A DNA stretch of 64,000 nucleotides, taken from Bog-473 sp963711065 (lineage in GTDB: Bacteria > Actinomycetota > Acidimicrobiia > Acidimicrobiales > RAAP-2). The stretch spans positions 186,001-250,000 of the forward strand of contig CAVQCO010000003.1 in assembly GCA_963711065.1 (NCBI GenBank). Direction: 5' to 3'. Positions 1 to 8,378 of the stretch are shown here, in pieces; the first letter of the stretch is position 1; the number at the start of each line of letters is the position of its first letter. The position numbers and the translations under genes are program-made. The notes under the pieces are model-generated. The model worked only from the letters and a program-made list of their open reading frames with translations. It searched no databases and had not been told where the DNA came from.

Positions 1-15
1 GCGGTGAGATCGTGA

Positions 16-1035
16 GTGCAGCTCTTCGGTGTGGACCTCGACCGACGGCGGGCCGAGCGCACGTACCGGACGTTCGGGCCCGAGGACGACGACTTCCACG
101 ACGAAGAAATGACGGACCGGTGGTGGGAGACCGAGACGAATTGGTTCTCGTGGAACGTCCCCGAGCGCAATCTCGGAGGCTGGACCTACTGCCAGGCCCG
201 CCCCAACGCCGGACTCTGCAACGGCGGTGCCTGGGTATGGGACGAGAGCGCGGCCTACCCGTGGGAGTTGCTCTATCGGGCCGAGTACTCGGGCCTGCAG
301 CTGCCGCCTCGCTCGGAACGCGACATGCGTGACTTCGAGTGGCCCAACGGCGTGCGCGTCCGCGTGGTGGAGCCCCTGCGGCGCTACGCGGTGTCGTATT
401 CGGATCCGGGAGGACTGGAGCTGGACATCGAGTTCGAGGCGATCATGGCGCCCAACCCGCATCCGACGGGAGTGATTCCTTTCATGAAGGGGGTCCACTT
501 CGACCAGGCCGGCCATGTCACCGGGAGAATGGTCGTGCGAGATGAGGAAATTCCCCTCGACTGCTACTCGGTGCGCGACCGATCGTGGGGACCTCGGCCG
601 CAGGGCCGACCCAGGCGTCCGACCCCGTCGCAGGCGGGCAATTTCGGCGGCGTCGGCTATTCGTTCTGCGCAGCGGGACCGGGGGAGGCTTGGCTCATCT
701 ACGCCGTGCCCGGCCCCGAGGTGGACCCCGTCACGTGCGGGTTCTTGCTCCGCGACGGCGAGTACGGGCACATCCTGGCGGGCGAACGCCACCTGAATTT
801 CGACGGAGGAACCGGGTGGCCGCTCAGCTTCGAGATCGAGGCAGTGGACGAGTTCGATCGCCGGCTGTCGGTCCACGGCGAGGCGGTCAGCCGGCATTGG
901 CGGGGACATGGGGGGGACTCGCTCGTCCACTGGCGCTGGGACGGAGGGGTGGAAGGTTGGGGCGAGGACCAGAGCTACTTCAGTCGGGCTCAGTGGGAGG
1001 CCAACCGCCGGCGGGCCCACGATGGCGGCGGCTAA
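16..1035 (+). CDS. DUF7064/DUF7065-like protein
   Basis: A 339-residue soluble protein. Its Trp-rich N-terminal half (WFSWNVPE near residue 40) and the motif DRSWGPRPQ near residue 190 resemble the DUF7064/7065 proteins that recur in actinobacterial lipid and terpenoid catabolic clusters; their biochemical function is not established. The GTG at 16 directly follows an in-frame TGA at 13-15, so the protein cannot start earlier. GGTGAG lies just upstream as a weak ribosome site. No signal peptide or membrane segment is visible. It stands 42 bases before the HNH gene on the same strand. The family assignment comes from motif recall only. Confidence 0.6.
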   Translation: MQLFGVDLDRRRAERTYRTFGPEDDDFHDEEMTDRWWETETNWFSWNVPERNLGGWTYCQARPNAGLCNGGAWVWDESAAYPWELLYRAEYSGLQLPPRSERDMRDFEWPNGVRVRVVEPLRRYAVSYSDPGGLELDIEFEAIMAPNPHPTGVIPFMKGVHFDQAGHVTGRMVVRDEEIPLDCYSVRDRSWGPRPQGRPRRPTPSQAGNFGGVGYSFCAAGPGEAWLIYAVPGPEVDPVTCGFLLRDGEYGHILAGERHLNFDGGTGWPLSFEIEAVDEFDRRLSVHGEAVSRHWRGHGGDSLVHWRWDGGVEGWGEDQSYFSRAQWEANRRRAHDGGG

Positions 1036-1077
1036 TACCGACGTACGCGTCGCGATACCGGGGACCGTTCCTCCCCG

Positions 1078-2268
1078 ATGGCAGACGCCCCCGGCTCAAC
1101 CGTCACCCACGCCGAGCCTGCGCCCCTGGCGGCCTCCTCGCTGGCCGCACTCTCGAGCCAGGAGCTCATGCAGTCCGCCGCCGAGGCGGCCCACCGGGTA
1201 GGGGCACTGCTGGGCCACTTCGTCGAACTGGTAGGCGAGCTCGACCGGCGACAGGGTTGGCGCGACGAAGGTGCGACCTCGCTCGAAGCATGGATCGTCG
1301 AGCGGTGCGGAGTATCGGTCCCCACTGCCCGTGCCTGGGCACACGTGGCCGGACGTCTCTTCGACCTACCCCAGCTGGCCACCGCACTGAGCGCCGGGGA
1401 GATCTCCTTCGACAAGGTGCGCGCCGTCGTCGACGTGGCAACGCCAGAGACCGACCAGGAGTTGCGCGAGCGGGCCTCCGAATGCTCGGTGCGCCAGCTG
1501 GCCGAATTGGCGCGGTCGGCCAAGGGCCGGAACGCTGCGCAGACGGGGTCCGAGGATGATCGCCGGTCCCTGCGCTTCAACGACACGTTCCGTACCCTGA
1601 GCGTCCAGCTCCCGCCCGAGTCTTATGCCGAGGCCAAGACGTGCCTGGAGGCAAGGGCCCGACGAATACCGTCCGACGGCGCGACGCCGTGGGACCAACG
1701 CCTCTGCGACGGCTTCTTGGAGTTGCTGCACTCGGCGGACCCGAACGGCTCGAGCCCCTACTTCGTGGTCGCGCACGTACCGTTGGCCTCGCTCGTAGAC
1801 GACGAGTCCACGTTGTCCGGCGAGCTCGAGGGAGCCGGTTTCATCAGCACGGCGACGGTACGACGCATCGCGTGCGACTCGACCTTCGCTGTCGCCGTCG
1901 ATGACGATGTCGGCCACACCATGTACGAGGGTCGGGCCCGTCGTCTCCCGAGCGATGCCCAGCGCCGCGAGGTGAACCGGCGGGACCGGACCTGCCGCTT
2001 CCCGGGCTGTACGAATTCGACTTTCACCAACGTTCACCACGTCAAACCGTGGAAGCCGGACGGACGCACCGATCTCGACAACCTGGCTCTCCTGTGCGAG
2101 TACCACCACCGACGCGTGCACTCCCGTGAATGGACGATGTCGGGGGACGCCAATGGCGAACTGACCTTCGTCGGTCCGACGGGCCGGCCCATGACGTCGC
2201 GCCCATCGCCGATGTGGACCGCCGCCACCCGCATGCACCCGGAGACAGGCGGGCGGCAGCAGGCTTAG
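1078..2268 (+). CDS. DUF222 / HNH endonuclease-domain protein (13E12 type)
   Basis: A 396-residue protein. The N-terminal two thirds is the helical DUF222 region (RQGWRDEGATSLEAWIVER near residue 60). The C-terminus is an HNH nuclease module: CRFPGC near residue 305, then HHVKPW, DNLALLCEYHH and RRVH. This is the architecture of the 13E12 repeat family, multicopy in actinobacteria. These proteins are presumed nucleases, often associated with mobile DNA, though their role is unproven. The zinc-type Cys pair and the HH/H residues all appear intact. ATG at 1078. Its 3' end overlaps the convergent P450 gene by four bases. It is not obviously linked to the catabolic genes. Confidence 0.85.
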   Translation: MADAPGSTVTHAEPAPLAASSLAALSSQELMQSAAEAAHRVGALLGHFVELVGELDRRQGWRDEGATSLEAWIVERCGVSVPTARAWAHVAGRLFDLPQLATALSAGEISFDKVRAVVDVATPETDQELRERASECSVRQLAELARSAKGRNAAQTGSEDDRRSLRFNDTFRTLSVQLPPESYAEAKTCLEARARRIPSDGATPWDQRLCDGFLELLHSADPNGSSPYFVVAHVPLASLVDDESTLSGELEGAGFISTATVRRIACDSTFAVAVDDDVGHTMYEGRARRLPSDAQRREVNRRDRTCRFPGCTNSTFTNVHHVKPWKPDGRTDLDNLALLCEYHHRRVHSREWTMSGDANGELTFVGPTGRPMTSRPSPMWTAATRMHPETGGRQQA

Positions 2269-3512
2269 CGGAGCTGCATGGGCAGGCTCCGGAAGCCACG
2301 CAACGCCTGCACCGGCTTGTAACGGAGGACCTCTTGCGGCACGGCCAGGCGCATATCGGGAAAGCGCCGGACCAGCTCGCCGATGGCGATCTGTCCCTCC
2401 AGACGCGCCAGCTGGTTGCCCAGGCAGAAGTGCTTCCCGAATGCGAACGTGAGATGCCGGTTCGGATCACGGCCGAGATCGAGGTCATCAGGCCGATCGA
2501 AGACGCCCTCGTCCCGGTTGGCCGAGATGATCATGCCCAACACCTTGCTCCCCTTGGCCATCGTCCTCCCGTCGATCTCGACGTGATCGAGCAAGGTGCG
2601 AGCCGCGCCGCAGGGGACGGGCGTGGTGTAGCGGAGAAGCTCCTCGACCGCACTCGGCATCAAGGAGGGCTCCGTCCTCAGCCGCTCCGCCTGCTCGGGG
2701 TGCTCGATCAGTGCCACCGCGGAGCTGCCGATCAGGTTGGCGGTCGTGTCGTGGCCGGCCAGCATGAGCAGGAAGATCATTGCGATGACCTCGTCGGGGC
2801 TGAGCGAGTCGCCGTCTTCGCTCGCGCCCAACAGGGCGGAGATCAGCCCGTCGTCCGGCTCGGCACGGCGTTGCTCGGCCAACCGCTCGAGGACCGCGTA
2901 CAGCTTGCGCGCCGTCGGGACCGCCCTCATGGCGTCTGCGGCCGAGCCGCTACCCAGGCGCACGACGAAACGCTCCATGAGCACATGGAACTCGTCGCGG
3001 TCCTCATCTCCCACGCCGAGCATCGTCGAAATGACGGTGAGCGGTAACGGGACTGCGACGTCATTGACGAGGTCGATGGTCTCGCTCCCCCGTTGCTCCA
3101 CCTTGTCCAGCAGTTCGGTCACGATGCGTTCGATTTCCCCGGTCATCTGTTGTACTCGGCGCGGCGTAAACGCCTTGTTCACGAGCCGCCGCAGACGTGC
3201 ATGGTCGGGGTCGTCCTTGTAGACCATGCTGCTCATCAGCAGCCTGAACATCCGCGGCAGGTGCCGCATCAAGAACGTGGAGCCCTGGCTCGTAGGGTCG
3301 CTCGAGAACCTCACGTCGTTGTGGAGCAGCAGGACGTGCTCGTGCCGCGTGAGCATGTAGCCGGCACCGCCGAGCAGCTGCTTGGAATAGGCCCGGGACA
3401 CCGGCGAGGTGCGTCGCAGCTCGGCGTAGCGCGGGTAGGGGTCGGAGAACATCATGGGGTCGCCAAGGTCCGTGCTCTCGAGCTTTCCTGCCGCTGCGGT
3501 GTCGACCACCAC
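2265..3512 (-). CDS. Cytochrome P450 (bacterial class I type)
   Basis: A 415-residue soluble cytochrome P450, a haem monooxygenase inserting one oxygen atom into an organic substrate. The I-helix oxygen-binding motif AGHDTT is near residue 252, the ExxR motif (EELLR) near 290 and the haem-ligand loop FAFGKHFCLG around Cys 363. Length is normal for the bacterial family. No ferredoxin or ferredoxin reductase lies in the window, so electrons must come from elsewhere. It is 99 bases downstream of the ABC exporter operon on the same strand, with its own AT-rich upstream region carrying a weak match to the regulon element. Substrate unknown; a role in the lipid-like catabolic pathway is inferred from context. 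Confidence 0.95.
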   Translation of the reverse strand: MVVDTAAAGKLESTDLGDPMMFSDPYPRYAELRRTSPVSRAYSKQLLGGAGYMLTRHEHVLLLHNDVRFSSDPTSQGSTFLMRHLPRMFRLLMSSMVYKDDPDHARLRRLVNKAFTPRRVQQMTGEIERIVTELLDKVEQRGSETIDLVNDVAVPLPLTVISTMLGVGDEDRDEFHVLMERFVVRLGSGSAADAMRAVPTARKLYAVLERLAEQRRAEPDDGLISALLGASEDGDSLSPDEVIAMIFLLMLAGHDTTANLIGSSAVALIEHPEQAERLRTEPSLMPSAVEELLRYTTPVPCGAARTLLDHVEIDGRTMAKGSKVLGMIISANRDEGVFDRPDDLDLGRDPNRHLTFAFGKHFCLGNQLARLEGQIAIGELVRRFPDMRLAVPQEVLRYKPVQALRGFRSLPMQLR

Positions 3513-3611
3513 GTCCCCCGTCCGTCACTCCACGAGGGGTTCTCGGCGCTCCTCGTCAATTCAGGATACCGATTTTGTCAAGGACGAGCACCTCCGAACG
3601 TGGTCCGTCGC

Positions 3612-4655
3612 TCAGGTGGTCGAGTTGACCTTGCGCGAGTAGTACCAGACGGCGAAGGCGCTCAGCACCACGGCGAAGAGGGCGAGCGCACCGATCTGGG
3701 GGAGCGTGTCGGTGAAGGTGGCGTGATCGGAGATGAGCTTGACGAAGGCATCCATGGCCCACGCTTGGGGCACGATGTGACCGGCGTTCTTGACCGTGGT
3801 GCTGACGGTGTCGAGCTGGTAGACGCAACCGCCGAGCATGCCGGCGATGATGGCGACGATCACGGCCGTCGCGATGGCCTGCTCCTGGGAGCGTGCCCAT
3901 GTTCCGATGATCACCGCCAGGGCTGCGACGCTGATACCGAGCAGCGCGACGACGAGGAACACGCTGAACGGATTGCCCCAGTGCACGTTGAAGAGCACGA
4001 TGCCGACGAAGACCAGGCCGATCGCCATTGTGATCGCGGTCACCATCATGCTCGCCATCTGCCCGAACACGATGTCCCGCTTGTGCACCGGGGCGGCCGA
4101 GATGCGTTTGAGAACACCGAGCCGCCGCGTCTCGACCATTCCGGCCGAGAGGACGAGCACGGCGATCCCCATGAACAGGACGAGATTGGCCGGAGCGACG
4201 TACCAGAAGGGGCTGAGCGGCGCCTCGGTCTGCGTCACCTTCAGCGTCGCGTCGGTGAACTTGGTATCCGATCCCTCCGCTGCCATCAGGTCCATCAGCG
4301 CGACGACGTCCGTTCGGGCCTGCACGGCATCGGTCGTGGCCGACTCGATCATGAAGTCGACCCGCACGTGGTTTCCGTGCGACGGCAGCTGGACGATCCC
4401 AGCGACTACACGACCGCGCAGGATGTCGTCAGTGAGTTCCGTCCGGTTGCTCTCGACTCGGACCTTGATCCCATCGGTGCTCTGCGCCAGATGCAAGAGC
4501 CGAGGCGAGGGGTGCAGGAGCCCGATGGGTTCTTTGGGGCTGCCCTCGAGGAGACCAGTGATGAGGATGATGACGACGGGTACCAGTGTGCCGATGATGA
4601 GCAGCCGACGGTCGCCCATGGCTCGGCGCAGGTTGACCCAGATGACGGCGATCAC
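3612..4655 (-). CDS. ABC-2 type transporter permease
   Basis: A 347-residue inner-membrane permease of the ABC-2 (Drr/YhgE-like) class. One hydrophobic segment lies near residues 18-36, then a roughly 130-residue extracytoplasmic domain, then about five membrane segments from residue 165 to the end. LGVLKRISAAPVHKRDIVFGQ is the conserved cytoplasmic coupling region that contacts the ATPase. Its ATG overlaps the stop of the preceding permease by four bases, so the two are translationally coupled and probably form a heterodimeric channel with the ATPase encoded upstream. Export of a hydrophobic compound is the family's usual role; the substrate is not evident. Confidence 0.9.
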   Translation of the reverse strand: MIAVIWVNLRRAMGDRRLLIIGTLVPVVIILITGLLEGSPKEPIGLLHPSPRLLHLAQSTDGIKVRVESNRTELTDDILRGRVVAGIVQLPSHGNHVRVDFMIESATTDAVQARTDVVALMDLMAAEGSDTKFTDATLKVTQTEAPLSPFWYVAPANLVLFMGIAVLVLSAGMVETRRLGVLKRISAAPVHKRDIVFGQMASMMVTAITMAIGLVFVGIVLFNVHWGNPFSVFLVVALLGISVAALAVIIGTWARSQEQAIATAVIVAIIAGMLGGCVYQLDTVSTTVKNAGHIVPQAWAMDAFVKLISDHATFTDTLPQIGALALFAVVLSAFAVWYYSRKVNSTT

Positions 4656-5779
4656 GGCTCGACCATCTTGCGCACCCGTGTCATGGCCAGCCCTCCCGCC
4701 ACCAGGGCGATGGCCAGGAGTACGAGGAAGGGTCCGATGATGCTGGTCGCCGGTTCACGGAGCTGGTCGAGGCGGCCGAACCCGACCAGGGCCCACCCGT
4801 TCGGCGTGCCCAGGGCGAGTACCTGAAAGACGTCGGGGAGCGAACCCGACGGGAGCAGATTGCCGCCGAGCAGGGCGAGGAACAGTCCGACCAGCAACGT
4901 GATGCCGAATGCCTGCTGCTCGGTCTTGGCCAACGACGTGAGGAACACGCCGATTCCGCACATCGCCACCGTCGCGCCGACGCACATCAAGAGGACACCC
5001 AGAGGATTTCCCCAGTCCGCGCCAAAGGCGAACGTGGTCACGGCCCAGATCACGAAGATGGTGGCCAGACCCGTGACGAAGATGGCGAGCAGCTTGCCCA
5101 GGACGATCTGGGTCGGCCGGAGCGGAGCGGCCGTGATCCTGGCAAGCGTACCGGCGGCCCGCTCCATGAGCAGCGAGCGCATGCCGAGACCGCTCCCGAT
5201 GAAGAGGAACACGACCGCGATGTTGGGCGCAAAGAAGTTGAGGTTGACCTCGCCTCCGTGACCGACGTTCTGGGTCGTGATCATGACGGCCGCCGAGTCG
5301 ACTGCCGCACCGCGTGGCACCCGTCTCGCGTAGAGGACGCTCGAGATCCCGGCGGCGACGGATTCGGCGTATTCGTGCCCGAGCTGCGAGGTTCCCTTCG
5401 TCACCACGTCATACCCCGGTGTGTGCGTCGCGCCCGGGTCGACGATCGGGATGAGCAGGCTGGACAGTTGCAGCTGCCCGGGTAGCACTGCCACCCCGCT
5501 GTCGAGGCGCCCGTCTGCAACGGCGTTCTTCACTGCCTGCTCACTCGGCATGGGCACGACGATGACGCCCGGCGGCAGCTGACTGGCGTGCACGGCGGCA
5601 GCCACGAGCCGGGGTGACGCGCCCGAGACGCCGACGTGCACGGCGACCGTGCCGCCGCTGCCGGCAAATGACAGCCCGAGGACGGCGGCCATGAGGAGCG
5701 GCGCTGCCAGGCAGCCGATGAGGACGGAACGATCACGCAGGCGACGCCGGAGCTCGTTCAGCGCAATGACGCGGATCAA
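4652..5779 (-). CDS. ABC-2 type transporter permease
   Basis: A 375-residue permease paralogous in layout to its downstream neighbour. There is an N-terminal membrane anchor (residues 20-38), a long periplasmic-side domain, then five or six hydrophobic segments from about residue 185. ERAAGTLARITAAPLRPTQ is the coupling region. The start overlaps the stop of the ATPase gene by four bases (ATGA), and the stop overlaps the start of the next permease in the same way. The three-gene arrangement of one ATPase and two unequal permeases is typical of antibiotic or lipid exporters. Confidence 0.9.
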   Translation of the reverse strand: MIRVIALNELRRRLRDRSVLIGCLAAPLLMAAVLGLSFAGSGGTVAVHVGVSGASPRLVAAAVHASQLPPGVIVVPMPSEQAVKNAVADGRLDSGVAVLPGQLQLSSLLIPIVDPGATHTPGYDVVTKGTSQLGHEYAESVAAGISSVLYARRVPRGAAVDSAAVMITTQNVGHGGEVNLNFFAPNIAVVFLFIGSGLGMRSLLMERAAGTLARITAAPLRPTQIVLGKLLAIFVTGLATIFVIWAVTTFAFGADWGNPLGVLLMCVGATVAMCGIGVFLTSLAKTEQQAFGITLLVGLFLALLGGNLLPSGSLPDVFQVLALGTPNGWALVGFGRLDQLREPATSIIGPFLVLLAIALVAGGLAMTRVRKMVEP

Positions 5780-6750
5780 TCGCGCAGCTCTTTCCCCGTC
5801 AGGCTCAAGAAGACATCCTCGAGGTTGGGGGTCCGCACCTCGACGCCGGTGAGGTCGATGCCGTGCCGTGCGGCGGCGCCCACGACGGCCGGCAGGACGG
5901 CCGGGCCATGGTCGGTGGTCAGCTCGAGATTCCCGTCCACCTCCCGTATGTCGTGAATGTTGTCGAGCTCACGGCAGGCGGCGGCCAGCCGGACGAGATC
6001 GGCCGGGTCACACGCCAGATGTACCTTGTCCCGCCCGCCATAACCGCCGATCAGGGTGTCGGCCGTTCCTTCCGCGATGAGGTGACCGTCATCGATGATT
6101 CCGATGCGATCGCAGAGTTTGGCTGCTTCCTCCATGTAGTGCGTCGTGTAGAGCACCGCGATGCCCAGTCGCCCGACCGTCTCGAGGATGGCGTTTCGGC
6201 TCTGCGGGTCCACTCCTACCGTTGGCTCATCGAGCACGAGCAGCTTGGGCCGGTGCAGCAGGCCGGCAGCCATGTTCGCCCGCCGTTTCATGCCGCCGGA
6301 GTAGGTGCCGATGCGGTCCTTGGCCCGGTCGGCCAGCCCGACGAGTTCGAGGGTCTCGCCGATGCGCCCGTGAAGTTCCTTGCCCGTCAACCCGTAGAGC
6401 TGGCCGAAGAAGGTGAGGTTCTCGACCGCGGTGAGGTCGGGATAGAGGGCGAGGTCCTGGGGCACATAGCCGATGGCGGCCTTGGCCTCGAGGCTGCCGC
6501 CCACGAAGCCGTCGACGGTGATCTCGCCTTCGTCGTGCTCCGTGAGCCCGCACAGCATGGAGATGGTCGTGGTCTTGCCCGCGCCGTTGGGCCCGAGCAG
6601 GCCATAGCACTCGCGCTCGGCGATGGAGAACGACACCCCGTCGACCGCCGTGCGGTCGCCATACCTCTTGCGGAGACCCCGGCACCGCACCATCGGGGGT
6701 GACCCGCACTCCGTCGCGCTCGCCTCGCCGCTGCCGACCGCCTGTTGCAT
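5776..6750 (-). CDS. ABC transporter ATP-binding protein (DrrA-like)
   Basis: A 324-residue ATPase. Walker A GPNGAGKT is near residue 53, the Q-loop in YVPQDLALYPDL near 95, the ABC signature YSGGMKRR near 150 and Walker B LLVLDEP near 170, followed by the H-loop TTHYMEE. The C-terminal 80-residue extension is that of the DrrA/CcmA-like exporter group. ATG at 6750 has GGGAGG just upstream. First gene of a tightly overlapping exporter operon. A regulon element ends only 16 bases before the ATG, so a protein bound there would cover the promoter. An exporter under the same control as catabolic genes may extrude a toxic substrate or intermediate (inference). Confidence 0.95.
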   Translation of the reverse strand: MQQAVGSGEASATECGSPPMVRCRGLRKRYGDRTAVDGVSFSIAERECYGLLGPNGAGKTTTISMLCGLTEHDEGEITVDGFVGGSLEAKAAIGYVPQDLALYPDLTAVENLTFFGQLYGLTGKELHGRIGETLELVGLADRAKDRIGTYSGGMKRRANMAAGLLHRPKLLVLDEPTVGVDPQSRNAILETVGRLGIAVLYTTHYMEEAAKLCDRIGIIDDGHLIAEGTADTLIGGYGGRDKVHLACDPADLVRLAAACRELDNIHDIREVDGNLELTTDHGPAVLPAVVGAAARHGIDLTGVEVRTPNLEDVFLSLTGKELRD

Positions 6751-6765
6751 GCACCCTCCCGAGGG

Positions 6766-6783
6766 AAAAAAGGACCCTCTTTT
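6766..6783 (-). promoter_or_regulatory. Regulon element k, upstream of ABC exporter operon
   Basis: Read on the minus strand: AAAAGAGGGTCCTTTTTT, matching 14 of 18 positions of the element before the FadE34-like gene. It sits 16 bases from the ATP-binding protein start and stands out as AT-rich in GC-rich surroundings. It lacks a TAnnnT -10 hexamer, which argues that the shared motif is a protein-binding site and not just a promoter element. Confidence 0.55.
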
Positions 6784-6817
6784 GGCAAGTTAGCAGACGG
6801 GTATGGCAGCTCCGGAG

Positions 6818-8257
6818 CTACGCATCCGCCACGACCAGGGGATAGGACGCCGCGGCCACGCCAAGGATCTCCTCGCGATCGTCGGCGAGGAGGAAGCCGG
6901 CGGCGATCGCAGCGTCGAGCGAGGCAGTGAAGCGCTCCAGGTACTCGGACGCGCCCCCCGGATACAACGCGGACAGGGTGGCGGCGTCGAAGGGCTCCGT
7001 GCGCCCGAACAGCATGGCGAAGGACTCCCCGCTCTGACCAAGACCCGACATCACGGCCGCCGGCACGTCCACCCAGGGGGTCCGGATGCCGCCGCACGCG
7101 AGGCCGTGCTCGTCCAGGCGGAAGCCCGTGCCGGCCGCGTCGAGCTCGAGCCGGGCCGCTTCGGGGGGCGGCTCCCCGCCGGCCGCCCACCGCGCCAGGT
7201 GGGCCAGCGCCGCCTGGGCGACATAGTGCTGCTGGGGACCGGCGTTGATCGGGGTGTCCGTGGTCCCCGTGAACAGGTCGCAGGTCGGGCGCAGCAGCTC
7301 GGCCAGGCGTCCCGGGCTCAGGGTGCCGTCGTCATGGCGACCCGCGCGTACGGTGTAGGTGTCGGCGTGCGCCGCGCCCGCCATCTCCCATACCCGGACG
7401 TGCTCGTGGTCGGGCTGCCCGGCGAGCCCACCCCCGAGGAGGATGACATCGGTCTCGCTCTGCAGCACCAGCACGGGCACGCGCGCGTCGTCACGGATGC
7501 GCTCGCCCTTGGACGAGATGATGCGGCGGGTCGCCTCCATTCCCTGGCCACGTGCCGCCGGAATGAACACGCCGTCGATGGAGACGCCGGCACCGGGGCG
7601 CCCGTGGACGAAGAAGGCGTCGAAGAGCCGCACCTCGGGGTCGATGGCGTTGATGTAGGTCACCAGACAGGCGGCGGATTGCGACTCGCCGGCCGCGATC
7701 AGCCGATCGGGCACCAGACCGCCGAGCGGGTTCTCGACACCGGGCACCCGGAGCAAGGCCGCGACCTGCCCGAAGATGTCGAAGGACCACGCGTCCCCCG
7801 GGTGGTCGAGCTCGCCGTAGCGCTCGGGCGCCAGGAGCTTCAGGTGGATGCTCTCGACGAAGCCCCCGCCCTCGATGCCCACCTTCTGCGCCGAGACGCC
7901 GACCCAGACATGACCGCGGGCGGCGAGGTGGCGGTGGAAGAAACCCCAGTCAGGCGCGGCGTCGATGCCCGCCGAGACGTTGTGCCACTCGACGACGGCC
8001 GTGCCGCTGAACCGATCCGGATCGGCCGGCCGCCGCACGACGAAGCGCGTCCGGAAGGGCGCCACGGGCCCAGGTGCGACGTCCCATCGTCCGTCGGCGC
8101 CGCGCTCACCCCGCGACTCGAAGGAGGCGGCCGTCCCCTCGACACTGAACTCGGTCTCCGTGTAGCCGAGCGTGGCCAGGTCGTAGTCCCGCATGACGTC
8201 CGGCGCCGTGCCCGGTATCTCCCTGAACGTTGCCTGTCGTGCGCTGGCCACCGTCAT
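6818..8257 (-). CDS. Alpha/beta-hydrolase domain protein (Abhydrolase_10-like)
   Basis: A 479-residue hydrolase. The nucleophile elbow GESQSA (Ser near 165), the acid region LVLQSETDV and the His in AGAAHADTY form a likely serine-hydrolase triad. The VVEWHNVSAG and DWGFFHRHLAARGHVWVG motifs are typical of the large alpha/beta-hydrolase group of actinobacterial lipid clusters (esterase or lactonase type). The ATG at 8257 was chosen because the protein similarity begins there; upstream in-frame sequence is low-complexity and covers the operator. A purine-rich GGGGGAGG abuts the ATG. Divergent from the thiolase operon, sharing regulon element a. Substrate unknown. Confidence 0.8.
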   Translation of the reverse strand: MTVASARQATFREIPGTAPDVMRDYDLATLGYTETEFSVEGTAASFESRGERGADGRWDVAPGPVAPFRTRFVVRRPADPDRFSGTAVVEWHNVSAGIDAAPDWGFFHRHLAARGHVWVGVSAQKVGIEGGGFVESIHLKLLAPERYGELDHPGDAWSFDIFGQVAALLRVPGVENPLGGLVPDRLIAAGESQSAACLVTYINAIDPEVRLFDAFFVHGRPGAGVSIDGVFIPAARGQGMEATRRIISSKGERIRDDARVPVLVLQSETDVILLGGGLAGQPDHEHVRVWEMAGAAHADTYTVRAGRHDDGTLSPGRLAELLRPTCDLFTGTTDTPINAGPQQHYVAQAALAHLARWAAGGEPPPEAARLELDAAGTGFRLDEHGLACGGIRTPWVDVPAAVMSGLGQSGESFAMLFGRTEPFDAATLSALYPGGASEYLERFTASLDAAIAAGFLLADDREEILGVAAASYPLVVADA

Positions 8258-8301
8258 CCTCCCCCGTCGGGCCACCGTGCCCGACTCGATCTGCCTGTAA
8301 A

Positions 8302-8319
8302 TATTTGGGATACTCTTTC
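8302..8319 (-). promoter_or_regulatory. Regulon element a, between hydrolase and thiolase operon
   Basis: Minus-strand reading GAAAGAGTATCCCAAATA. It lies in the 121-base divergent region, 45 bases from the hydrolase ATG and 60 from the thiolase GTG. On the plus strand it contains TACTCT, a possible actinobacterial -10 for the thiolase operon. Confidence 0.65.
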
Positions 8320-8378
8320 CCCCCAGACCCTCATCGGGGCCGGCACGCCCGGACGGCGCAGAGAAACGAGGATACGAC

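Noticed and set aside
3558..3575. A twelfth regulon element before the first P450
   Set aside because: The minus-strand AAATCGGTATCCTGAATT matches element d at only 11 of 18 positions and lacks AGAG. Suggestive, but too weak to list.
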